Source: Flammeovirga yaeyamensis (GTDB lineage: Bacteria > Bacteroidota > Bacteroidia > Cytophagales > Flammeovirgaceae). From it: a DNA stretch of 64,000 nt. The position numbers were made by a program, and so were the translations under genes. Below, in pieces: positions 54,189 through 61,254 of the stretch (positions are counted from its first letter, which is position 1; each line of letters begins with the position of its first letter). The notes below the pieces were generated by a model. That model was not told where the DNA came from. It did not search any database and was given only the letters and a program-made list of their open reading frames with translations. The stretch lies in assembly GCF_018736045.1 (NCBI RefSeq), contig NZ_CP076133.1:1364001-1428000 (forward strand), read 5' to 3'.

Positions 54189-55160
54189 TTACTTTAGACT
54201 TGCAACTACCTGACGGGCGATTCTCTCACTATAACTATTGATCTTCCAATGTCCAGGACTCCATCCTTTTAAGAAACGATGGAAATCGCTCCAAGCAACA
54301 GGATATAATTCTGTCCATTCTTTCTTTAACTCATCAAAATCTACTTCTATTTGATAATGACAGATAGCATTTTCAAATTCTGAGAAGTAATAGTTGAGGA
54401 TGTCTGACTCATAGTTTTCACAATCTTCTTCGTACAAGCAGCTTCCCACAAAATAGGCCAAATCTTTCATCCCAACACCACCTCCAATGTATTGGAAGTC
54501 AACAGCAGCTACTTTATTGTGATCGTTTGAGAAACAGAAATTGGCGACCTTTGCATCTCCATGAACAAGCGTTTTGTACTTGGCATTATTTAGCTTTTGA
54601 TCGATTTTTGATGCTGCATTTTTCAAAGCTTTGTCGTCCATTACTTGCAGTTCATCCGGTCGGGTATCAAGGTGCCAATAGGTGCCGATATCCCACAGAC
54701 CCTCTGATGAATGATTTAAATATCTCGCATGGAAATAAGCCAACCAACGGATACAGCCTTTCATTTCATTAAAAGAAATACTTCCTAAACGAGCTGGGAA
54801 ACCACTTTCGTCCAAGTCTTCCATAATGATCACCACATCTTCTCCAAAATGACCGACTCCAATGCATTGGGGTAAGCGACATTCATTATCTGTAAGCTGT
54901 GCATAATTTTCGTAGAAATTGGTTTCCACCTCATACGATTTCACCTTCCGTTGATGCGATAAATCGGTATTCCAACCCCTAGGGTGATGTTTTACTTTAG
55001 ATAACTGAACGTGTTTAACAATGACTTTAGATAGGGTACTTCCCTCTAAATAATATCTTTTGATACTACCGTAACCGCTCCAAAGAGATTGGATTTCCTC
55101 CGTTTTTATCACTTGATCTGCTTCTACAGTAGATAATATATATTGATTGATCTGATCCAT
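54189..55160 (-). CDS. Aminoglycoside/choline-kinase-like phosphotransferase
   Basis: A 323-residue small-molecule kinase of the APH/ecdysteroid-kinase-like fold. Seen: the hinge [14 protein letters not shown], the catalytic loop [13 protein letters not shown] (H-G-D-x-x-x-x-N) and the metal-binding Asp in [20 protein letters not shown]. These are the marks of the choline/ecdysteroid kinase (CHK) branch rather than true antibiotic resistance enzymes. The glycine-rich loop is only weakly evident near [14 protein letters not shown]. Substrate unknown. It is first of a two-gene operon with the inositol-phosphatase-like gene. Confidence 0.85.
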   Translation of the reverse strand: MDQINQYILSTVEADQVIKTEEIQSLWSGYGSIKRYYLEGSTLSKVIVKHVQLSKVKHHPRGWNTDLSHQRKVKSYEVETNFYENYAQLTDNECRLPQCIGVGHFGEDVVIIMEDLDESGFPARLGSISFNEMKGCIRWLAYFHARYLNHSSEGLWDIGTYWHLDTRPDELQVMDDKALKNAASKIDQKLNNAKYKTLVHGDAKVANFCFSNDHNKVAAVDFQYIGGGVGMKDLAYFVGSCLYEEDCENYESDILNYYFSEFENAICHYQIEVDFDELKKEWTELYPVAWSDFHRFLKGWSPGHWKINSYSERIARQVVASLK

Positions 55161-55271
55161 AAGTTATTTTTTGGCAAATATAGTCAACCATTATTAGCTG
55201 TAATAATATTGTCGTATCTTTCATTATCTATCAAATCCTGATGAATGGATTCAGGTGTAACGAAATTCAAA

Positions 55272-56909
55272 ATGAAAAAAATAACTCTTTTAGGCGGAAC
55301 AACAATCTTACTTACCTTTATCATTTTATACTTTATGCACCCCACTATTGCCTATGGCTTTAATGCATGGTCGATGGGCTTAACGTGTATAATAATTGTA
55401 TTGATGATCTTTGAATCAGGTTTTTCAAGAAATAAACTGGCCAACAAACAAATATCAAAATTTAATATAGCAGGAAGCGTAGCCGTATTACTATTATTGC
55501 TTTACACTTTCGTATTACCATTAATTACTTCAACAGCAGTATTAAGAAGTGGTGCTTACAGAGATTTAATTGGTGAAGTCAAAATGGGTGACGATTTTAC
55601 GGAACAAGTTGCTCCAATATCTACAGAAGAAATTAGAATTGTCGATCAGCTTACTGCCAACCGATTAGGTGATAAAGTATTGGGATCGATTCCTTCTTTG
55701 GGTTCTCAAGCCTTTTTAGGTGAATTCAGTATTCAGAATGTGAAAGGTGAACTGTTTTGGGTAGCCCCTTTATTGCACTCTGGATTTTTTAAATGGAACA
55801 ATAATAAAGAAGGAACGCCAGGTTATGTAATGGTATCGGCATCCAACGAAAGAGATGTCCGATTGGTACAAGATGTCAACGGAAAACCCGTAAGAATTAA
55901 ATATCAGCCGGGAGCATTTTTTAATTCTGATTTGAGTCGTCATATCTATTTTAATGGATACATGACCAAAGGTTACACGGACTATTCTTTCGAAATTGAT
56001 GATGAGGGAAAACCCTATTGGATCATCACTTTATTTGATAGAAGCATAGGTTTTGCAGGAGAAGATGCCACAGGTGTTATTGTCGTAGATGTTGAGACGG
56101 GTGATATCAAAGAATATGGTATTACCGATGCCCCAAAATGGATTGATAGAATTCAGCCAGAGAAATTTATCACCAAACAATTGGATGATTGGGGTGAATT
56201 CGTTCATGGATATTTCAACTTTTCAAATGAAAATAAGTTGACAACTACTAGAGGAATTTCTTTAGTGTATGGATCGGACGATCGCTCTTATTGGTACACA
56301 GGTTTAACTTCTGTAGGTAGCGACGAAGGAACAGTAGGTTTTGTATTGGTCGATACTAGAACAAAAGAGACGGTATGGTACAAACAAGTGGGTGCGACAG
56401 AACAAGCGGCAAGGTTATCTGCTATGGGTAAAGTACAAGAAAAAAGATATGTAGCTTCTTTCCCAATTACTTACAACATTACAGGAATTCCAACTTATGT
56501 GATGTCCTTAAAAGACAATGCAGGTCTAATAAAAATGATTGCTATGGTCTCGGTAGAAGATTATACGATTGTTGGCGTAGGGAACAATATCAAAGAAGCA
56601 TTAAGAGCGTATAAAAATAGTCTGAATAGTAAAGGAAATTCTATCAGTACGGGTTCATTTAATGAAGCACAAACTATAAATGCCTTGGTTGAACGTATTT
56701 CCAACGATATTAGAAACGGTAATACCAATTATTATATGATGTTAGAGGGGCATCCTCATAAATTATTCGTAGGTTCGTCTTTAGTTTCTGGAGAATTGCC
56801 AATTACACAGAAAGGTGACAGTGTGATGGTGAAATTTGATGAGAATGCGACAGAAATTATTGACATTGTCAGTTTTGACAATTTAAATGTAGACTTAAAG
56901 AAAGATTAA
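55272..56909 (+). CDS. Unrecognised membrane-anchored protein (545 aa)
   Basis: I do not recognise this family. From the ATG at 55272 (MKKITLLGG; an ATG 27 bases upstream is also possible) there are three hydrophobic segments in the first 110 residues (about 4-22, 27-45, 62-82). A 430-residue region follows, probably on the outer face, with repeated beta-type stretches: [33 protein letters not shown], and [19 protein letters not shown]. The pattern of short ligand-like motifs is non-catalytic in look. It is 1 base upstream of the small VF530-type gene and probably shares its transcript. Function unknown. Confidence 0.7.
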   Translation: MKKITLLGGTTILLTFIILYFMHPTIAYGFNAWSMGLTCIIIVLMIFESGFSRNKLANKQISKFNIAGSVAVLLLLLYTFVLPLITSTAVLRSGAYRDLIGEVKMGDDFTEQVAPISTEEIRIVDQLTANRLGDKVLGSIPSLGSQAFLGEFSIQNVKGELFWVAPLLHSGFFKWNNNKEGTPGYVMVSASNERDVRLVQDVNGKPVRIKYQPGAFFNSDLSRHIYFNGYMTKGYTDYSFEIDDEGKPYWIITLFDRSIGFAGEDATGVIVVDVETGDIKEYGITDAPKWIDRIQPEKFITKQLDDWGEFVHGYFNFSNENKLTTTRGISLVYGSDDRSYWYTGLTSVGSDEGTVGFVLVDTRTKETVWYKQVGATEQAARLSAMGKVQEKRYVASFPITYNITGIPTYVMSLKDNAGLIKMIAMVSVEDYTIVGVGNNIKEALRAYKNSLNSKGNSISTGSFNEAQTINALVERISNDIRNGNTNYYMMLEGHPHKLFVGSSLVSGELPITQKGDSVMVKFDENATEIIDIVSFDNLNVDLKKD

Positions 56910-56910
56910 A

Positions 56911-57129
56911 ATGAACGGAGAAAAAGATCCTTTACATGGAGTGAAATTGCAAGAAATTGTAGAGTTCCTTGTTGATTATTATGGTTGGGAAGAATTAGGA
57001 CAAAGGATCAGAATAAACTGTTTTAATAGTAACCCTTCTGTAAAATCTAGTTTAAAGTTTTTGAGAAAAACACCTTGGGCTAGAGAGCAAGTGGAAGCGT
57101 TATATATCGAAAAAGTAAAATATAAATAA
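56911..57129 (+). CDS. VF530 (DUF2132) family small protein
   Basis: A 72-residue helical protein matching the VF530/DUF2132 family: [55 protein letters not shown]. Family members are annotated as DNA-binding on structural grounds; the cellular role is not established. It starts right after the stop of the membrane protein gene, and a long bidirectional terminator follows its stop. Confidence 0.88.
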   Translation: MNGEKDPLHGVKLQEIVEFLVDYYGWEELGQRIRINCFNSNPSVKSSLKFLRKTPWAREQVEALYIEKVKYK

Positions 57130-57131
57130 GA

Positions 57132-57186
57132 AAAAAAGGTATCAAAAAGCCATGAATAAATTACTGGCTTTTTGATACCTTTTTTG
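57132..57186. terminator. Bidirectional terminator, 21-bp stem
   Basis: The arm at 57132-57152 pairs perfectly with 57165-57185 over a 12-nt loop. A-rich and T-rich ends on both sides make it work for the VF530 gene and the convergent monooxygenase gene. Confidence 0.92.
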
Positions 57187-57203
57187 AATTGACTTTATCT
57201 GTT

Positions 57204-57500
57204 CTATGCAATATGAGTCATTTCATTTACAATAAACTCTTCAACCTTCCCATCTGTAGCTTTCAGATATTCAGCTAAATGAGGATTGTTCATATGCACT
57301 TGCCATAAATCTCTATTCTCCCAATTCTCGAAAAATAAAAATTGATTAGGATTCTCATTATCCTGATGAAGATCATAGTTGATGCAACCTTCTTCAGCAC
57401 GGGTCACATCAATTAATTTAAGCAATTCTGCTTTTACATCATCTCTAAATTCTTCTTTAGCTAGTATTCTTGCTACGATGGTCAATTTCTGATTACTCAT
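57204..57500 (-). CDS. ABM-domain (YgiN-like) monooxygenase
   Basis: A 98-residue ferredoxin-like-fold protein of the antibiotic-biosynthesis-monooxygenase family: KLTIVARILAKEEFRDDVKAE, then TRAEEGCINYDLHQDNENPN, then FLFFENWENRDLWQVHMNNPHL with the conserved H-x-x-x-x-H/L pattern. YgiN-like members oxidise quinols without a cofactor; others are uncharacterised stress proteins. Monocistronic, with its own terminator. Confidence 0.9.
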   Translation of the reverse strand: MSNQKLTIVARILAKEEFRDDVKAELLKLIDVTRAEEGCINYDLHQDNENPNQFLFFENWENRDLWQVHMNNPHLAEYLKATDGKVEEFIVNEMTHIA

Positions 57501-57680
57501 TGTATAATAATTTTATTTTTATTGATGATACAAAGGTAATTCAAAACAATAGGGTATATGTTGTAAAATCTTTTGTAATTCTTGTATAATTAAAGGATCT
57601 GTTTTCGAATTAATCTTTCTGATATCTAACCAAAGAACTTTGCAATAGGTGGTAAAAGAACTTTAAGTCTGATGGACAAA

Positions 57681-57722
57681 TAAAAATGCCTCAATATTCA
57701 AACTTATGATATTGAGGCATTT
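57681..57722 (-). terminator. Terminator of the 64-aa secreted protein gene
   Basis: AAATGCCTCAATAT (57684-57697) pairs perfectly with ATATTGAGGCATTT (57709-57722). On the minus strand it is followed by TTTTA. Confidence 0.8.
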
Positions 57723-57742
57723 GTTTATGCTGAATAATTATA

Positions 57743-57937
57743 TTAATACAAATCTTCAAAACGTACCGCAGGATTTTTCTCTTCCTTATCGGTTTTTACT
57801 TTTTTAGATTTCTTCTGCTTCTTTTCTGTCTTTTTTGTTTCCTTGTTCTGTTCAGCCTTTACTGCTCTGATATTTAATCCTTGTGCAGAAACAAAATAAG
57901 AAGTAAACATGAATGCGATGATAAATAGGTGTTTCAT
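57743..57937 (-). CDS. Small secreted Lys-rich protein (64 aa)
   Basis: A 64-residue ORF with a signal peptide (residues 1-18, ending YFVSAQ). A highly charged tail is made of KKTEKKQKKSKKVKTDKEEK and ends in RFEDLY. No family recognised; it is mostly disordered by composition. A terminator follows 20 bases after the stop. It is likely a real small periplasmic or exported protein. Confidence 0.65.
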   Translation of the reverse strand: MKHLFIIAFMFTSYFVSAQGLNIRAVKAEQNKETKKTEKKQKKSKKVKTDKEEKNPAVRFEDLY

Positions 57938-58439
57938 AGTCTAGTTGATTTAGTTTAGTTTAATTTAAAGTTAAACAATATTATAAAAAAATATCCAACT
58001 AGTAAAAGTTGAGATTAACCTTAACTATTCTTTAATATTTATAAACGAATTTTTAGAAGCTCAAATGGTTCTCAAAATTTACTTATGTAAGAAATAAGCT
58101 AAAACGTAACAATATAAAACATATTTACTTCTAATAATCACTTAAATAACCTTGAATAGTACCAAAAAGAGCAATTATTTATGTATTGAAAGATATATTA
58201 TCGAGGATGATCAGTAATCTTACAAGGTATAATTTTGTCAATATCTTAAAGAAAATGAACCTAATTATTAAAATGACTGTTAATTAGTTACAAGGTCATT
58301 TATTCATAAATCTGATCCACCTTAATCAAACAAAATATACTGAGACAAGAATCAATAATCTTTACCCGCTTTACCCTTTATTGAATAATCTAATAGTTGT
58401 GCTTAAAATAAATAAGTCATTTAATAAGTAACACGTATT
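57938..58439. other. 502-base AT-rich intergenic region
   Basis: Lies between divergent genes (64-aa protein and STAS-like gene 1). I see no ORF, hairpin or repeat worth calling; it should hold two promoters. Confidence 0.4.
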
Positions 58440-58862
58440 ATGAAAGACATAAATTTCAATGATGTAATTTTTATTGATACATCAAAATCACCCTTGATAA
58501 TTATAAAATTCAAGAAAAAAACAATTGAATTAGAAGATGTGAAATTAGTTAAACAAGAAGAACTCAATGCTATTAATAATATAAAAACAGCCAGTGTAAT
58601 TATATATGAAGCATCTGAAGTAGAATGGGTAACTGCTGATGCTCGATTAGAATATATCAAATTGATAAAGGAGCAAGAGTCTATTTATGACTTAAATGTA
58701 AGGGCTCATTATTTTGTCTTACCAAGCAAATTTTTAAAGATTGTCTTGAATACAATCAACAGAGTATTTAAACCAAAAATAAGACAAATGGTGTGTAATG
58801 ATCTAACAACAGCACTAGAGTATGCTGAGTTAGATAAGGAAGTAATTGAGAGTATTGTATAA
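58440..58862 (+). CDS. SpoIIAA/STAS-like protein, copy 1
   Basis: A 140-residue cytoplasmic protein, not clearly assignable by motif. The order of predicted elements (strand PLIIIKF, helix, strand ASVIIYEAS, helix ARLEYIKLIKEQE, strand VRAHYFVLP, helix FLKIVLNTINRVF, short strand, helix) fits the SpoIIAA-like/STAS fold. It is followed 17 bases on by a paralogue. STAS-type proteins are classic substrates of SpoIIE-type phosphatases like the one at 10905, but nothing besides fold type links them. No conserved phospho-Ser is evident to me. Confidence 0.62.
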   Translation: MKDINFNDVIFIDTSKSPLIIIKFKKKTIELEDVKLVKQEELNAINNIKTASVIIYEASEVEWVTADARLEYIKLIKEQESIYDLNVRAHYFVLPSKFLKIVLNTINRVFKPKIRQMVCNDLTTALEYAELDKEVIESIV

Positions 58863-58879
58863 CAAAAACAAAAGAATTT

Positions 58880-59305
58880 ATGAGAAAGCTATATACCTCA
58901 AAAGTTGCTTATATAGATACAAGAAAATTACCGTTGGTATATATAAAAGTAACCAAAGAAGAGCCTAACATTGAAGATGTGGCTGAATACAAAAAAATAT
59001 TATTCGAATCATTCTCCCACATTAATCAAAGATGTGTTGTTGTGGATGATGCTTCTTCTCTAAAGTGGATGGACGCTGTAACGAGAATACAGTTGGGTAA
59101 AGTTTTGAAACAATTTGAGGAGGAATATTCTTATCTAATTTACAAATATCATTATGTAACACCCAGCTTGGCAATTCAATTCATTTTAGAAGGAATTAAT
59201 TTGGTGGCAAAGCCAAAAATAAAACAAGCCATGCATACAAAATTACAAGATGCCGAAGAAGAATCATCACTTGACGTAAGAGCGTTAAATAGAGTGCATC
59301 ATTAA
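58880..59305 (+). CDS. SpoIIAA/STAS-like protein, copy 2
   Basis: A 141-residue paralogue of the preceding gene: IDTRKLPLVYIKVTKEEPNIEDV aligns with IDTSKSPLIIIKFKKKTIELEDV, the helix-2 segments align (WMDAVTRIQLGKVLKQFEEE with WVTADARLEYIKLIKEQE), and KPKIKQAMHTKL aligns with KPKIRQMVCNDL. Sequence identity is modest, so the duplication is old. The pair is probably co-transcribed, and the retained pairing suggests the two act together, perhaps as a heterodimer. Function unknown. Confidence 0.62.
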   Translation: MRKLYTSKVAYIDTRKLPLVYIKVTKEEPNIEDVAEYKKILFESFSHINQRCVVVDDASSLKWMDAVTRIQLGKVLKQFEEEYSYLIYKYHYVTPSLAIQFILEGINLVAKPKIKQAMHTKLQDAEEESSLDVRALNRVHH

Positions 59306-59309
59306 GGGT

Positions 59310-59600
59310 TTAAGATTGAGTGTCGTGAATTAGAAACCTCAATGAAAAACAGACTTTACCCTGTGTTATAAAAATTTTATAAATACCCTCTGGCCAATCT
59401 TCACAAGAAATTTTAGCATTTGCATTGTGAACTGACTTGTAGAAAAGCATATTCTCTTTCACAGAATAAATTTCAACCTTATAAATCTTATTATGCGAAG
59501 GTGGGTAAATCGTGGTTGTTTTTTGAACAAGAGTGGGGTATAATCTCCAATCGCTAAACGTATTTATATTTTCCGTAATTTTTTTGTCAAGTAGCATCAT
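59310..59600 (-). CDS. Orphan ORF resembling a T9SS sorting domain
   Basis: A 96-residue ORF whose sequence follows the T9SS C-terminal sorting-domain pattern: WRLYPTLVQKTTTIY (compare YPNP...), then KVEIYSVKENMLFYKSV (compare V-x-IY-x-x-G), then WPEGIYKIFITQGKV (compare L-x-x-GIY-x-V-x-I) and a C-terminal LRFLIH. There is no signal peptide and no passenger domain. It is either the surviving end of a decayed exported protein or a small protein that reuses the fold. The stop lies 4 bases from that of the STAS-like gene. Confidence 0.5.
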   Translation of the reverse strand: MMLLDKKITENINTFSDWRLYPTLVQKTTTIYPPSHNKIYKVEIYSVKENMLFYKSVHNANAKISCEDWPEGIYKIFITQGKVCFSLRFLIHDTQS

Positions 59601-59779
59601 TGTAAAAGAATCTATATCTATTTACTAATTTATCATTGATCAAATCATTAATCAATAACAGATTAAAAATTAGTCATTAGTTCATATCATATTCTTAAAT
59701 AAATGATATTAATAAATTCGGTTTCGTTTCCACATTAAAATTTAATAACATATTAGGCTAAAAAAAGGACAACTGTATC

Positions 59780-59888
59780 TTTTGATCAGCGTTAATATAA
59801 ACAAGTTAAAAGAATGCGCTTAGTAGAAAAAAATTAAAGAGTTAAGTTAGATGTCACCCCTTGGATATTATCTGAGGGGTGATTTTTT
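59780..59888 (+). ncRNA. Candidate small RNA upstream of a plus-strand terminator
   Basis: No plus-strand ORF lies between 59601 and 59853, yet a terminator of plus orientation (59854-59888) is present. TATCTTTTG at about 59776 resembles the TAnnTTTG -7 element with one extra base. A transcript of about 100 nt ending in the corA stop region would result. Only sequence-based and weak. Confidence 0.3.
59854..59888 (+). terminator. Hairpin overlapping the corA stop codon
   Basis: TCACCCCT (59854-59861) pairs with AGGGGTGA (59875-59882), and six T follow on the plus strand. On the minus strand it lies just past the CorA stop but lacks a T-run, so it may also slow corA transcripts. Confidence 0.65.
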
Positions 59889-60951
59889 ATGCAATCCATT
59901 TTTTTCTTTTGAAGTAATATAACATCCCAAGCGTAATTAATATCATTACCGCCCACATTGAATAATATCCATATTGATAATGCAATTCTGGTATATTATC
60001 GAAGTTTGTACCATATATACCCGCAATAAAAGTGAGTGGAATAAAAATTACAGAGAAGATGGTAAGGGTCATCATCACACTGTTTAGTTTAGAACTAATG
60101 GTGGTGTGGTAAATATTTAATTGATCAGATAAAATCTCTCTATAACTATCGGCTATTTCACTGGCTTGCTTGGTATTATTTAGTAATTCATTGAAATAAG
60201 CTTTATTCTTCTTTTCAATAAATAGAGGTTGATATTTAATCAATTGAAGAAAGAGTTCTAAGACAGGTTTTATATTCTTTCTGAAGTTATTGACTACTTT
60301 TTTATAAGAGATGATTTCATCTAATATTTCAATTTTCTGATTACCTAAAACTTCATTTTCAAATGCATCAATTTCTTCACTAATTTCTTGAATAACATAG
60401 ATATAATGATCGACAATGATATCTAGAATATTAAAAATAAGATAATCAACTTTGTTGTTGCTTATCTTCTTTCTTCGTTTCTGAATTCTTTGAATTAGTG
60501 GTTTAAATATTGGGTGTCCTGTTTCTTTGAAAGTAAGCACACAATTTTTATGGAGTACTAAGCTAAAATGTTCGTTGGTTAATTTTCGCTCTTTTTTATC
60601 ATACGAAAGTATCTTCATAGTAACTAAAAAGGCATTTTCATACTCTTCGAATTTTGGACGTGCAGTAGTATCAATTACTTCAGATAGTATATGAGCATTA
60701 ATTTTATTGTCTTTTAGCTGTTCAATTAGTGGTACATCATGTATACCATTAAAATTAATCCAAGTAATCGATTCAGAGTCTACATATTTTCTTGCATCCT
60801 CAATCGTTTCTAATTTTTGCTCATGATAATGTTCTGGTCCGAAATCAATTAAACTGACTTCTACATCTTCTGTTTTTTGTTCACCAACGAAAACAAGTTC
60901 ATCGGGCGATTTACCAATAGTTTTATGTTTGAGTAGACTGAATTTTATCAT
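59887..60951 (-). CDS. corA: CorA-family divalent cation transporter with GTN instead of GMN
   Basis: Inner-membrane channel of 354 residues with a large N-terminal cytoplasmic domain and two C-terminal helices. The first helix segment MMTLTIFSVIFIPLTFIAGIYG leads into the signature loop, which reads YGTNFDNIPEL where CorA normally has YGMNF-x-x-MPEL. The last helix and basic tail (YYFKRKKWIA) are normal. The Met to Thr change affects the selectivity-filter motif; ZntB-type relatives have GIN there, so substrate (Mg, Co or Zn) is open. Cytoplasmic domain and coiled stalk helix (EISEEIDAFENEVLGNQKIE) look intact. Monocistronic. Confidence 0.9.
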   Translation of the reverse strand: MIKFSLLKHKTIGKSPDELVFVGEQKTEDVEVSLIDFGPEHYHEQKLETIEDARKYVDSESITWINFNGIHDVPLIEQLKDNKINAHILSEVIDTTARPKFEEYENAFLVTMKILSYDKKERKLTNEHFSLVLHKNCVLTFKETGHPIFKPLIQRIQKRRKKISNNKVDYLIFNILDIIVDHYIYVIQEISEEIDAFENEVLGNQKIEILDEIISYKKVVNNFRKNIKPVLELFLQLIKYQPLFIEKKNKAYFNELLNNTKQASEIADSYREILSDQLNIYHTTISSKLNSVMMTLTIFSVIFIPLTFIAGIYGTNFDNIPELHYQYGYYSMWAVMILITLGMLYYFKRKKWIA

Positions 60952-61254
60952 TAGTGTTTATTAAAACGTGATTTCCGAAGTTAATTATCTTTAAAATGGA
61001 AAAAAAACATCTTTTTTTGATGTTGGAATATTTATTAAAGATGTTAAAATATTCATATAAATTGATTCATTTATCAACCGATTGCAAACATCATATTCCT
61101 ATATTAATATAGAAAGTACATTAACAAATATATAAACAATGTCCAATTTTTAGCTAATCGTGCCTATTTTTTAATGACATTACTTCCCTTTATTTTCTCA
61201 AAATTAAGGGTATCTTTAAAAGTGCAAATCATTACTTTAAAATTAGATATCGAA
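60952..61254. other. AT-rich divergent region between corA and the GH13 gene
   Basis: 303 bases. It holds a small inverted repeat AACATC/GATGTT around a T-run near 61006-61024. I see nothing else. It should contain both promoters. Confidence 0.4.

Noticed and set aside
54527-54772. 81-aa plus-strand ORF
   Set aside because: Lies antisense inside the phosphotransferase gene, whose catalytic motifs are clear.
54189-55160. Aminoglycoside resistance gene
   Set aside because: The fold is APH-like, but the motifs fit the choline/ecdysteroid-kinase branch; there is no mobile or resistance context.
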